Positions 17,622-26,178 of a stretch of 58,039 nucleotides of DNA are shown here, in pieces. Source of the stretch: a bacterium. Its GTDB lineage: Bacteria; Vulcanimicrobiota; Vulcanimicrobiia; Vulcanimicrobiales; Vulcanimicrobiaceae. Position numbers and translations under genes: made by a program. The stretch is from positions 1 through 58,039 of the forward strand of contig JAGWSR010000105.1 of assembly GCA_028869385.1 (NCBI GenBank), in the 5' to 3' direction. Every line of letters begins with the position of its first letter. Positions within the stretch are counted from its first letter, which is position 1. Under the pieces are notes generated by a model. That model was not told the DNA's origin and ran no database searches. It was given only the letters and a program-made list of their open reading frames with translations.

Positions 17622-18209
17622 ATGCTTCGCCGCGAACCGCGCACGTTGCTGCGCTGGATGCTGGCCGTCCTCACCGCCGTGGCGATCCTCGTGCAGGGCG
17701 CCTGGTCGGTGCTGCACGGCGCATCGCTCTGGAACTTCGTCAGCTTCTTCACGATCGAAAGCAATCTCGTTGCGATCGTTGCGCTCGTCGTGCCGGGCGC
17801 GCCGCTCCTGCGCGGCGCCGCCACGCTCTACATCACGATCACCGGCATCGTGTACGTGCTGCTCCTCTCCGGGCTCGAAGCATCGCTGCAGACGACGATC
17901 CCTTGGGTGAACATCGTCGTTCACTACGTTACGCCGGTGGCGCTGCTGCTCGATTGGGTGCTCGAACCGGCGGCGCTCGCGCTTCCGCTCGTGCAGGTCG
18001 TCATGCGTTGGCTCGTCTATCCCATCGCGTATCTCGCCTACTCGCTCGTGCGAGGTGCGCTCGTCGGGTGGTATCCCTATCCATTCCTCGATCCGGGCCA
18101 CGGCGGCTACCTTACGGTCGCACGCATCTCACTCGTCATCGCCGCGACGACGGCGGCGATCGCTTTCGCTCTCGCCGCCTACGCCCGCCGGCGTCACGCG
18201 TACTCGTAA
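17622..18209 (+). CDS. Pr6Pr-family membrane protein
   Basis: The product is 195 aa with about six hydrophobic segments. The pattern LWNFVSFFTIESNLVAI, a YITITGIVYVLLL helix, VNIVVHYVTPVALLLDW and YPYPFLDP matches the Pr6Pr family (FAR-17a/AIG1-like). Biochemical function is unknown in bacteria. It starts at ATG 17622, divergent from the CPXCG gene and convergent with the next gene, overlapping its 3' end by 16 bp. Confidence 0.82.
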   Translation: MLRREPRTLLRWMLAVLTAVAILVQGAWSVLHGASLWNFVSFFTIESNLVAIVALVVPGAPLLRGAATLYITITGIVYVLLLSGLEASLQTTIPWVNIVVHYVTPVALLLDWVLEPAALALPLVQVVMRWLVYPIAYLAYSLVRGALVGWYPYPFLDPGHGGYLTVARISLVIAATTAAIAFALAAYARRRHAYS

Positions 18210-19039
18210 GCGATCTCGTCGAGCCGCGCGCGCCACACCGCGAACTCGCCATCGGTCGGTGCCCAACTCACCTCGGCAGCGCACGGAATCATCATGCCGT
18301 CGATGCGGCGATACTCTCCGTAGCGCGCGATCCATCGCGTCGGAACGAGTTCCCGCCCGATCGCGCGACCGCGCTCGCCCGCAACTTCGGCCAGCATGCC
18401 GTCGCCATCGAAGCGTACGTCGAGCGAAGCCTCCACGTTGCCGTGGTGCATCTCGAGGCGCGCCTCATCCTCGCCGCGGTCTTCCCAGCGGACGTACGGA
18501 CCCGGTTCGAGCACGGTCGGGTACCACGCCGCCTCCGCCGCAAAGCGCATGAGCCCGGCCGCGTCGAGCAACGGCGATGCCGACGGAGCGGCGAGCGGCA
18601 ACGCACCGAGCACGCTTCCCCGCACGCTCGCTCGGCCGTCGATGTAACGATCGTGAACCGAAAAGAGCGGAATGCGGCCAACGCACACGTTCGCATCCCA
18701 CACGAAGCCGGGCGGCTCGGTCGAAACGTACTCATCGGCGTTAAAGTGATTCCACGACGCGCGCGCGTCGCCGCGCAACTCACCGCGTTGCCGCAGGCGA
18801 ACGGCGCGAATACGCCGCTGATCGAGTGCGAACGCTGCGTCCAGATACCGCGCGACACAGCGTGGAACCGCCGACGGCAACGGGATGCTCGTGCTCTCCG
18901 ATCCCGTCGTTCGCTCGCGCAACTGCGCGATATCCTCGCGCCCTTCGCGCATCCAGCGCGAGCGCGCGATCCCAACCGTGGTCGCGCCGATCACCGCGAC
19001 CGCCGCCGCACCGGCGGCCGTTCGAGTCCATCGTTCCAT
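18194..19039 (-). CDS. Hypothetical membrane-anchored protein, DUF6544-like
   Basis: The product is 281 aa from ATG 19039, with an N-terminal hydrophobic anchor (TAAGAAAVAVIGATTVGIA). The body is a beta-rich domain with VPRCVARYLDAAF, RASWNHFNADEYVSTEPPGFVWDA, AAWYPTVLEPGPYVRWED and a C-terminal IPCAAEVSW. This resembles the DUF6544/DUF6920 family of uncharacterised proteins. The longer frame reaching 19261 is low complexity and unlikely. It ends in a 16-bp convergent overlap with the Pr6Pr gene. Confidence 0.7.
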   Translation of the reverse strand: MERWTRTAAGAAAVAVIGATTVGIARSRWMREGREDIAQLRERTTGSESTSIPLPSAVPRCVARYLDAAFALDQRRIRAVRLRQRGELRGDARASWNHFNADEYVSTEPPGFVWDANVCVGRIPLFSVHDRYIDGRASVRGSVLGALPLAAPSASPLLDAAGLMRFAAEAAWYPTVLEPGPYVRWEDRGEDEARLEMHHGNVEASLDVRFDGDGMLAEVAGERGRAIGRELVPTRWIARYGEYRRIDGMMIPCAAEVSWAPTDGEFAVWRARLDEIAYEYA

Positions 19040-19143
19040 GCTGCAGCCTCCTCTTCGATACACTCTTGCCCGCACACGACGCATTGATAACGCGCGCACG
19101 GGCACGATGCAGCATCGGAGCGGCCGAGGAAGCCAGTCGGCCG

Positions 19144-19674
19144 TTACGACGATGGACGAATGGCGCGCCCGCGCGCCGTCGGGCGGTACGGGAAGACGGC
19201 GCCGCGATCGTGCGCGTCGGCGGCGAGGCGCCGCCGCAGCCGCAAGCGCCGATCCGCCCACATGCCGACGCCGAGAATCGTGTAGTCGTTCTCGCGCACG
19301 AAGATCGGATCGAGCACGAGCGTCACGATGCTCGCGTGTTCGCAGAGCCGCGCGGCGCGCTCTAAGAGATGCACCAACATCCCGCGGGCATTGTCGGTCA
19401 GCGCAACCAACCCGTCGCTCTCAAGCTGCGCGATCATCTCTCGCGCCTGATGCTCCGCGAGCGGCAGCAGGCGCCAGGTGCGAAACGCCGCGTGTCCGAT
19501 CGAGATGCGCGCGCCGTCGAGCGCCGGCGCCACGCGAATCCACAAGCGCGCGCCGCGATCCACCTCCGCGTGCGCGAGGAAGCGCTCGTCGGTCGTCGGG
19601 GCGTGAATTTCAAAACGACGCAGCAGTTCGACGACGTCCTGCACGCGTAGCCGTTGTCCGGGAGTGGTCATCAT
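19144..19674 (-). CDS. Stand-alone ATP-grasp_5-like domain (NDP-forming acyl-CoA synthetase beta-subunit-like)
   Basis: The product is 176 aa. VVELLRRFEIHAP at the N-terminus, then FRLLPL-like FRTWRLLPLAEHQAREMIAQL and VTLVLDPIFVREND near residue 125 mirror the ordered motifs of the ATP-grasp_5 domain of acetyl-CoA synthetase (ADP-forming) beta subunits. The C-terminus is Arg-rich. At 176 aa it is short of the usual 220-240 and lacks the CoA-binding alpha subunit and any GNAT partner here, so it may be a regulator or a decaying fragment. The call rests on motif order. Confidence 0.5.
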   Translation of the reverse strand: MMTTPGQRLRVQDVVELLRRFEIHAPTTDERFLAHAEVDRGARLWIRVAPALDGARISIGHAAFRTWRLLPLAEHQAREMIAQLESDGLVALTDNARGMLVHLLERAARLCEHASIVTLVLDPIFVRENDYTILGVGMWADRRLRLRRRLAADAHDRGAVFPYRPTARGRAIRPSS

Positions 19675-19757
19675 CCGTGCACTCTACCACCGTGTTGGGA
19701 AGCTCTCGCGACGCGCGCTTCTCGAAAAGCGCATCGCGAGGGGCGCAGAGTAGGAGC

Positions 19758-20894
19758 ATGACGATCGCGCGGATCTTCGGGATTCCCGTGCGCGTCGACG
19801 GGAGTTGGCTGCTCGTCTTCGCGTTCTTCGTCTGGGCCCTGGGCGCACCCGAAGCGCTCTTTCCCAGCGCGCAGCCGAGCGCTCGCTTCATGTTCGCCGC
19901 ATTCACCGTACTCGGACTCTTCGCATGCGTGGTCGTCCATGAATTCGCCCATGCGCTCGTCGCGCGGCGCTTCGGCGCGACGATCCGCGAGATCGAGCTC
20001 TTTGCATTCGGCGGCGTCTCACGCATCGACGGCGCCGATGCGACCCCGTGGCAGGAAGCCGCGGTCGCGTTCGTCGGCCCGCTCGCGAGCGTGGCCCTCG
20101 GCGTGCTCATCGCGTTCGCCGCGCTCGCCGCGGGAGACGGGAGCCCGGTGTACCGCGCGCTCGCCTATCTCGCCGCGATGAACGTCATGCTCGCCGCGTT
20201 CAACCTGCTGCCGTCGTATCCGCTCGACGGCTCGCGCGTGCTGCACGCGCTGATCTGGGCTTTGAGCAAGCGGCGCTCGTTCGCCGTTACCGTCATATCT
20301 GCGACCAGCAGCATCATCGCCGCGCTTCTCGTTGCCGCGTCACTCGCGCTTTTCTTCTCCGGCGCCGTCGCGGCGGGAATCTGGACGGCCTTTCTCGCCT
20401 GGTTCATCATGCGCGCGGCGCGCAGCGAAACGACGAATGAACTCTTCGTAACGCCTCTTGCGGCCCTGCGCTGCAGTCAGATCGCCGACGAGGTTCCCGA
20501 TGCCATCGAGCCCGATACGACCTGCGCGCACGCGCTCTCGCGCATGATCGCGACGCGGCGGCGCGCCCTCCCGATCACGATCGGCGGAACGCTCGCAGGG
20601 CTCGTCACCTTGAGCGATTTCGCGAAGCTCGATGGGCGCGATCCATCCTCGGCCTATGTCGGCTGCATCATGACGCCCGCGCGGCTGCTCGTCGCGGTGG
20701 AGCCCGGACTCGGCGCGCTCGAAGCATTCCGGCGCCTCTCCGATTGCGGCTTTCACCAGCTTCCTGTGCTCGATGGCGGCACGCTCGTCGGCTTCATCAG
20801 CGGCGAGACGTTCCATCGGGCGCTCACCTTCGCGCGAGAGGAACGGGCGATCGTTCCGCGAGCGCTGCACGCCGCCGCCGACCGCGCCCGGTAG
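19758..20894 (+). CDS. Site-2 protease family (M50) metalloprotease with CBS domains
   Basis: The product is 378 aa from ATG 19758 (GGAG just upstream). About six membrane segments occupy residues 10-215. The zinc site is VVVHEFAHALVARRFGA (HExxH, near residue 55) and the second motif is FNLLPSYPLDGSRVL (about residue 150). The C-terminal 150 residues form a CBS pair (RRALPITIGGTLAGLVTLSDF and HQLPVLDGGTLVGFISGE). Such proteins cut transmembrane substrates, with CBS domains sensing nucleotides. No substrate is suggested by neighbours. Confidence 0.93.
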   Translation: MTIARIFGIPVRVDGSWLLVFAFFVWALGAPEALFPSAQPSARFMFAAFTVLGLFACVVVHEFAHALVARRFGATIREIELFAFGGVSRIDGADATPWQEAAVAFVGPLASVALGVLIAFAALAAGDGSPVYRALAYLAAMNVMLAAFNLLPSYPLDGSRVLHALIWALSKRRSFAVTVISATSSIIAALLVAASLALFFSGAVAAGIWTAFLAWFIMRAARSETTNELFVTPLAALRCSQIADEVPDAIEPDTTCAHALSRMIATRRRALPITIGGTLAGLVTLSDFAKLDGRDPSSAYVGCIMTPARLLVAVEPGLGALEAFRRLSDCGFHQLPVLDGGTLVGFISGETFHRALTFAREERAIVPRALHAAADRAR

Positions 20895-20897
20895 CGG

Positions 20898-22223
20898 CTA
20901 CTTCACTTCGACGCGTTCGATGCCGTCGAATTCGGCCTTGCGGTCGATCAGCACCGTCTTCGTGCAACTGTCGCGATAGTAGGCCGCGACCGTATCGAGC
21001 GGATTGGCGAGCACGACGCGCGAGAACGCACGATGCGCGCTCAAGAGCAGCCCCTTGCGAAAATCGGCGACGGCGCGGGAAAAGAGCTCCGCGGTCTCGG
21101 CTTTGAGCGCATGTTGCTCCACGGAGTCGGTGTCGAAGCATTCGTAGATCTCGACGCTCTTGGTCTTGCCCTTCGCCTGCACCGCGCCGAGGTGACGGAG
21201 CGAAAACTCATGCCCTTGCGGCAGCGCATCAACCACCGACGAACTCACGAGCAGCGAGACGCCGAAGGTCTTCGTCAGCCCTTCGATACGCGAGGCGACG
21301 TTGACCGCGTCGGCGATGACCGTCGTCTGCATGCGCTCCGCTTCGCCGATCGTTCCGAGAATCAAGTCGCCGCGATGCAACCCGATGCCGACGCGGATCG
21401 GCACGTACCCGGCTTTGCCACGGCCGGCATTATACCCAACGAGCATCTTCTGCAGTCCGACCGCGGCTTCGAGCGCGTGCACCGGCTCTTCGGGAAAGAG
21501 CGCCATGATCGCGTCGCCGATATACTTATCGATAAAGCCACCGTGCTCGCGGATGATCGGCGTGGCGTTGCGCAGGTAGGAATTGAGAAACGCGAAGTTG
21601 TCTTGCGGCGACATCGCTTCGGAGAGCGCCGTGAAATCGCGGATGTCGCTGAAAAATACGGTCATCTGCCGCGCGACGTGATCGCCGAGCGCAACCTCCG
21701 CGATCGTCTCCCGTCCGAGGTGATTCAAGAACTCGCGCGGCACGAACTTGCGCGACGCCTGCGAGTAGAGTTCGATAACAGCCGTCTCGTTGATTTCCGG
21801 GCGCGACGCGCGCAGGCGCACGGTGAACTCCCGCAGATGCTTGCGCTGGATGCAGAGCTCGATCCGTCGCGTCACGACGAGTGCGTGCGCGGGATCGAAC
21901 GGCGTCACGAGATAATCTTCGGCGCCGCGCTGCAGACAGGCCTCGATGCGATCGGCAGCCGATGCCGGCGCCGTTACGAGCACCGGCACGCGGCTCGTGC
22001 GCCCGGTCGTCGGACCGGCGGCGCGCATCAGCGCGAAGACATCGGCACTGTTCTGCAACAGGTCCAGGATCAGCAGATCGGCTTCACGCGCTTGGAGCGC
22101 TTCCACCGCATCGGCGGACGCGACGAAACGGACGTCGGTGTAACCGGCATCCCGCAGGAGCGCTTCGAGTGTGGCGAAATCGCTCTCGCTTCCACCCACG
22201 CGTAAAATCCGCGCAGAGCTCAC
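20898..22223 (-). CDS. Response-regulator receiver domain fused to class III adenylate/guanylate cyclase
   Basis: The product is 441 aa from GTG. Residues 1-125 form a receiver domain with the phospho-acceptor Asp in LLILDLLQN. After a helical linker, the cyclase domain (about 185-360) shows FFSDIRDFT and YIGDAIMALF with the two metal-binding Asp, and VIADAVNVASRIE with the transition-state Asn/Arg. A C-terminal helical tail of about 80 residues follows. It should produce cAMP (or cGMP) when phosphorylated by an unlinked kinase. No partner kinase is in the window. Confidence 0.92.
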   Translation of the reverse strand: MSSARILRVGGSESDFATLEALLRDAGYTDVRFVASADAVEALQAREADLLILDLLQNSADVFALMRAAGPTTGRTSRVPVLVTAPASAADRIEACLQRGAEDYLVTPFDPAHALVVTRRIELCIQRKHLREFTVRLRASRPEINETAVIELYSQASRKFVPREFLNHLGRETIAEVALGDHVARQMTVFFSDIRDFTALSEAMSPQDNFAFLNSYLRNATPIIREHGGFIDKYIGDAIMALFPEEPVHALEAAVGLQKMLVGYNAGRGKAGYVPIRVGIGLHRGDLILGTIGEAERMQTTVIADAVNVASRIEGLTKTFGVSLLVSSSVVDALPQGHEFSLRHLGAVQAKGKTKSVEIYECFDTDSVEQHALKAETAELFSRAVADFRKGLLLSAHRAFSRVVLANPLDTVAAYYRDSCTKTVLIDRKAEFDGIERVEVK

Positions 22224-22349
22224 GTGCGTGTACCCTCCGGGAGGGGCCTTCGCTACCGGCGAACTCCGGTTCCCGCGCCGGAGCCCAAGAATCTCGCCGC
22301 GAATCAGGCGCTTTTACACCAGCTTTACACCCGCCACGGAGCGCGCCAC

Positions 22350-23264
22350 GTGAAACTAGTTTTGCCACTCCGGGTACGCGACGAGATTCGCGATGCGCTC
22401 GCCGCAAAGCGCCCCGTCGTGGCGCTCGAAACGACGATCCTCTCGCACGGCATGCCGTATCCGCGCAACCTGGAAACGGCGCGCGCCGTCGAGGCGATCG
22501 TACGCGATGCGGGCGCCGTTCCGGCCACGATCGCCGTCTTCGACGGCGCGATCTCCGTCGGGCTCGACGACGAGCAACTCGCGCGCCTCGCAACCGCGCG
22601 CGACGTGATGAAGCTCAGCCGCGCCGATCTTCCGTATGCGATCGCCGAGCGCCGCGTCGGCGCCACCACCGTGGCTGCGACGATGATCTGCGCGCACCTC
22701 GCGGGCATCGAGGTCTTCGCTACCGGCGGCATCGGCGGCGTTCATCGCGGCGCGGAGACGAGCTTCGACGTATCGGCCGATCTGCACGAACTCGCGCGAA
22801 CGCCGGTCGCGGTCGTCTGCGCGGGAGCGAAGGCGTTGCTCGACGTTCCGAAGACACTCGAAGTGCTCGAAACGCTCGGCGTGCCGGTCATCGCATACGG
22901 CAGCGACGACTTTCCCGCGTTCTGGAGCCGTTCGAGTGGTTTGCGCGCGCCGCTTCGCTACGATGACGCCGCCGGTGTCGCGCGATTCATCCGCACGGCC
23001 CGCGCGACGGGCATGACCGGCGGAGCGCTCGTCGCCCAACCGAACACGTACGAGGCGGAGATTCCGCGCGCGGAGATGGAGACGGTCATCGCACGCGCGC
23101 TCGACGAAGCCGCACGCGAAGGCGTCACCGGCAAGGCGGTCACGCCGTGGCTGCTCGATCGCATCTACCACCTCACCGCGGGGCGCAGCCTCGAATCCAA
23201 CATCGCGCTCGTGTGCAATAACGCGCGTCTGGCAGCCGAGATCGCGGTCGCGCTCGGCGCGTGA
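22350..23264 (+). CDS. psuG: Pseudouridine-5'-phosphate glycosidase
   Basis: The product is 304 aa from GTG 22350. Family signatures include VVALETTILSHGMPYP near the N-terminus, VPATIAVFDGAISVGL, VGATTVAATM, FATGGIGGVHRGAE and TPWLLDRI near the C-terminus. It splits pseudouridine 5'-phosphate into uracil and ribose 5-phosphate. The kinase partner psuK is not adjacent. The 126-bp gap upstream contains a CCTCCGGGAGG hairpin but no recognised riboswitch. Confidence 0.95.
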   Translation: MKLVLPLRVRDEIRDALAAKRPVVALETTILSHGMPYPRNLETARAVEAIVRDAGAVPATIAVFDGAISVGLDDEQLARLATARDVMKLSRADLPYAIAERRVGATTVAATMICAHLAGIEVFATGGIGGVHRGAETSFDVSADLHELARTPVAVVCAGAKALLDVPKTLEVLETLGVPVIAYGSDDFPAFWSRSSGLRAPLRYDDAAGVARFIRTARATGMTGGALVAQPNTYEAEIPRAEMETVIARALDEAAREGVTGKAVTPWLLDRIYHLTAGRSLESNIALVCNNARLAAEIAVALGA

Positions 23265-23270
23265 TCGCGC

Positions 23271-25001
23271 CTACGAGATCAAGATGTTCTGCATCATGCC
23301 GGTATCTTCGTGCGGCAAGATGTGACAGTGGTGGACGCTCTTTCCACCGAACTCTTTGAAGCGCACGCGAAACGTAATCGATCCCGGCACGCCGTTCTGC
23401 GCGGCCGGTACGAGGAACGTATCCCACACCTCGGGCGGATCGTTCTTCACCCCGTTGATCGCCGTCAATTGAAACGAGTTCACGTGCATGTGGAACGGAT
23501 GCGCTTCGGGGCTCTTGTTCACGATCGTCCACTCTTCGGCCGTGTCGAGACGCGGACTCTGGTTGATCGTCATCTCGTCGTAGAGCGCGCCGTCGATCGT
23601 GAAGTAGAAATTCGTATAGAGCAGCTTCGCGCCGGGGGGCGGATTCGGCCCCTCGTCATAGGTGATCGTGCGCCGCGTCACGATCTCCGCGTCGGTGATG
23701 ATCGGATACTCGCGCGTCGGCTCCGGTAGGCTCGCCGGAATGCCCATCGAGACGGGCGATCCGCTCACGACGAACTGCAGCAAGTCGATCTTGGGAAACG
23801 GCATGAACGACACGTTCGACGTGGCGGCCGACGAGAGCGTGTAGGTGCCCGGCGTGCTCGGCGCCTGCACCAGCATCTCGATGCGGTTGCCCGGCATCGT
23901 GTTGCGCACGTTCACGCTGAAGAGATTCGCGCTGCTCACCGTGCCCGTGAAATCGAAGCTGCTCTGCACGGGCGCGAGCAGGTTGACCCCGTCGAAACCG
24001 ATCTGATAGCACGTCATGCCGGGGAGCACGAGCGGCATCGCCCAGGCGTTCGTGCCATTGAGGATGCGCACGCGCACCACCTCGCCCGGACGCATCTGGA
24101 TCTGCGGTGGCGCCAGCACGACCGGAGACTGTGGAGCATTGGTATTGTCGATCCACGCGACGCCTTCGCCGTTGACCGTGAGCAGCGTGAACGCCGTGCC
24201 GAGGGAGTAACCGTTGCCCTGGGGCGGCGGCGCTTGATACGCCGTCGGCTCGTACTCGTAAAGCGTCGGGTCGGTCGGGCTCGGGTTCACGTTCAGCGAT
24301 TGAATGATGATCGGAATGTCGCGCGCCGCGGCGATCTCGGGAACCGCGTCGATCGGCCCGCGTACGATGATGCCGCCCGCCATGCCGCCGGAGACCTGCA
24401 CGTCGGTCGCACCGTGATGGTGGGGATGATACCAATGCAGCCCGCACGGGTGATCGGCCGGGATCGGAAAGCGATAGCTGAAGCTCGCACCCGGCTCGAT
24501 CGAGAGCATCATCGCCTTCGGATCGCTCGTGCCGATGGGGTCGAAGAGATGCGGAATCGTCTGCAGGCCGTGCACGTGCAGGTTCGTGCTGTTGAACGCG
24601 TGCGGGTTGTTCATCGGGTCGAAGGTGCCCGTCGCCTCAACGCTCCCAGACGAGCGGCCGCGCATGGCATCCATCATGGACGCGTAGTGCGGCAGGCGCA
24701 CCGTCTGCTCCGCGAGCATCGGCGAGGCCGCCGGATTCGGCGGCAGATCGTTCACCACGGTAACGGCAAAGACCGAGCCCGGCTGCACGTCGAGGATCGG
24801 CCCGAGCATCGAGCCGTTGTACGTGCGCGTGCGCAGGCGATATCCGGCGATCGTCTTCTCCGTGTAGCCGACGCGCAGCGTGTACCCGAGCGCGGACGAG
24901 CCGACCGGCCCGAGCGAACCGAAAGCGGAACATCCGTCCGCCGAGAGGACGGCGCCGGCCGACACCGCGGCGGCCGTGCCGAGAAAAGAACGGCGATTCA
25001 C
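23271..25001 (-). CDS. Exported multicopper oxidase
   Basis: The product is 576 aa. MNRRSFLGTAAAVSAGAV with twin Arg suggests Tat export, and LSADGC (Cys about 24) may be a lipobox. Copper-ligand motifs are all present: LHVHGL and HWYHPHHHG (type 2/3) in the first cupredoxin domain, and HPFHMHVNSF and HHCHILPHEDTGMM (type 1 and trinuclear) in the last. The three-domain laccase/CueO-like layout is of normal length. It may oxidise copper, iron or phenols. It is followed upstream in the same direction by an exported hypothetical, 14 bp away, in one operon. Confidence 0.93.
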   Translation of the reverse strand: MNRRSFLGTAAAVSAGAVLSADGCSAFGSLGPVGSSALGYTLRVGYTEKTIAGYRLRTRTYNGSMLGPILDVQPGSVFAVTVVNDLPPNPAASPMLAEQTVRLPHYASMMDAMRGRSSGSVEATGTFDPMNNPHAFNSTNLHVHGLQTIPHLFDPIGTSDPKAMMLSIEPGASFSYRFPIPADHPCGLHWYHPHHHGATDVQVSGGMAGGIIVRGPIDAVPEIAAARDIPIIIQSLNVNPSPTDPTLYEYEPTAYQAPPPQGNGYSLGTAFTLLTVNGEGVAWIDNTNAPQSPVVLAPPQIQMRPGEVVRVRILNGTNAWAMPLVLPGMTCYQIGFDGVNLLAPVQSSFDFTGTVSSANLFSVNVRNTMPGNRIEMLVQAPSTPGTYTLSSAATSNVSFMPFPKIDLLQFVVSGSPVSMGIPASLPEPTREYPIITDAEIVTRRTITYDEGPNPPPGAKLLYTNFYFTIDGALYDEMTINQSPRLDTAEEWTIVNKSPEAHPFHMHVNSFQLTAINGVKNDPPEVWDTFLVPAAQNGVPGSITFRVRFKEFGGKSVHHCHILPHEDTGMMQNILIS

Positions 25002-25015
25002 GTCGTTACCTTTGG

Positions 25016-25912
25016 TTACTCCGGGGCGTCATCCTGGTGCTGCGCGTAGTCGCGCGGGTTGAAGTACCAGGCCGGAAGCGTGAGCGGGAAGCTCACGTCC
25101 TTGAACGTGTAATCGACGGTCGCGCCGTCGCCGTCGTAGCCCCCGTACACCACGCCGTGAATCGTCGTGATGATCGGTATCCCGTCGAACATCTTGAAGT
25201 TTACGGTAAAGAGCACGGGATAGACCGGCCCCTTCTGCACGAAGAGTTTGTCGGTCGCGACGAGCTTGCGCAGGTCGAGTGTCTTCGCGTCCACCCAGAG
25301 TTGGCGCAGACGATTGCGGTCGGGTTGACGACGCGGCTCGAGGCTCAGGTGCAGTTCGTCACCTTCGCGCGCGACGTTCGTCACGCGATAGTCGAATTCG
25401 CCGCGCACTTTGATCACGGCGATCGTCGGCGGCATCGAGGCCTCCGGCGTCGGCACGAAATCCGGCGGCAGCGTGTGGAGCGGCGCGGGCTCGAACACGT
25501 CGGCGGTCGGCGGACCCGGATCGGTCGCCTGATTGAACATCGGCCGCATGAACTCGAGATAGCCTACGTCGCCGAGTTCGGAGATCTTGCGCTCGAGCGC
25601 CGCGTGATCCGACGAGCGATACCACACGTGGTACGTGTAACTGTTCGCGTAATCGGGGTAGCCGTAATTCGTGTCCTGTTTGCGCACGAGGGTATAGACC
25701 TCGTATGGCGGCGGCGGACGATGCGAACGAAACCTGTTGCGAATCAGCGCGAGCAGTTCGTCGGGGGATGGCAGCGGCGTGGGCGTGCCCACCGCGAGCA
25801 TTGCGTGCAGCGGCGTCTGTGCGCGCACGGCGGGTGATGCCGCGCAAGCAAGCGCCAAGCAGCATCCGGCAAAGAGCATGCCGAGGCGACGTCGGTTCAT
25901 TCCTGGATTCAT
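25016..25912 (-). CDS. Exported hypothetical protein, outer-membrane lipoprotein-sorting-like fold
   Basis: The product is 298 aa with a signal peptide (RRLGMLFAGCCLALACAASPAVRA). A central VIKVRGEFDYRVTN strand, LWVDAKTLDLRKLVATDKLF and a late FKDVSFPLTLPAWYFNPRDY resemble the MucB/LolA-like beta-sheet folds used for lipid or protein carriage. Function is unknown. It sits 14 bp upstream of the multicopper oxidase. A distant relative with the same ordered pattern is at 52414-53196. Confidence 0.7.
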   Translation of the reverse strand: MNPGMNRRRLGMLFAGCCLALACAASPAVRAQTPLHAMLAVGTPTPLPSPDELLALIRNRFRSHRPPPPYEVYTLVRKQDTNYGYPDYANSYTYHVWYRSSDHAALERKISELGDVGYLEFMRPMFNQATDPGPPTADVFEPAPLHTLPPDFVPTPEASMPPTIAVIKVRGEFDYRVTNVAREGDELHLSLEPRRQPDRNRLRQLWVDAKTLDLRKLVATDKLFVQKGPVYPVLFTVNFKMFDGIPIITTIHGVVYGGYDGDGATVDYTFKDVSFPLTLPAWYFNPRDYAQHQDDAPE

Positions 25913-25997
25913 ACGTTTAACGGCTCAACACTTGCTGAGAATACATCGTGACGCGAGGATTCAGGCAACCGATGGGTAAAATCCTTATATCAGCCAT

Positions 25998-26131
25998 CTG
26001 CGCCGAATCTCGCATGTTGCGAGAGCGGGGGACCCAACGTCAGCGCCATCGCGCGCTCGGGGTGAATCCGGTCACCGACCGGACGGAAACGGGACACGTT
26101 CCGAACCCGACAGCTAACCTCGCAGGCGACC
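25998..26131 (+). ncRNA. ydaO/yuaA riboswitch (cyclic di-AMP)
   Basis: The leader has the family's conserved blocks in order: GCGGGGGACCCAA (26025-26037), TCGGGGTGAATCCGG (26057-26071), and GAACCCGACAGCTAACC (26103-26119) followed by TCGCAGGCGACC. A TCTCGCA/TGCGAGA hairpin lies near the 5' end (about 26009-26023). This matches the actinobacterial-type ydaO/yuaA consensus closely. The aptamer binds c-di-AMP and normally lowers expression. Downstream, GCCGGC-TTTC-GGCCGGC (26141-26158) could form the expression platform just before the GAGGAG ribosome site. No U tract is seen, so translational control seems likelier. Boundaries are approximate. Confidence 0.88.
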
Positions 26132-26178
26132 GTATCCCGTGCCGGCTTTCGGCCGGCCGACCGATGAGGAGTGAACCC

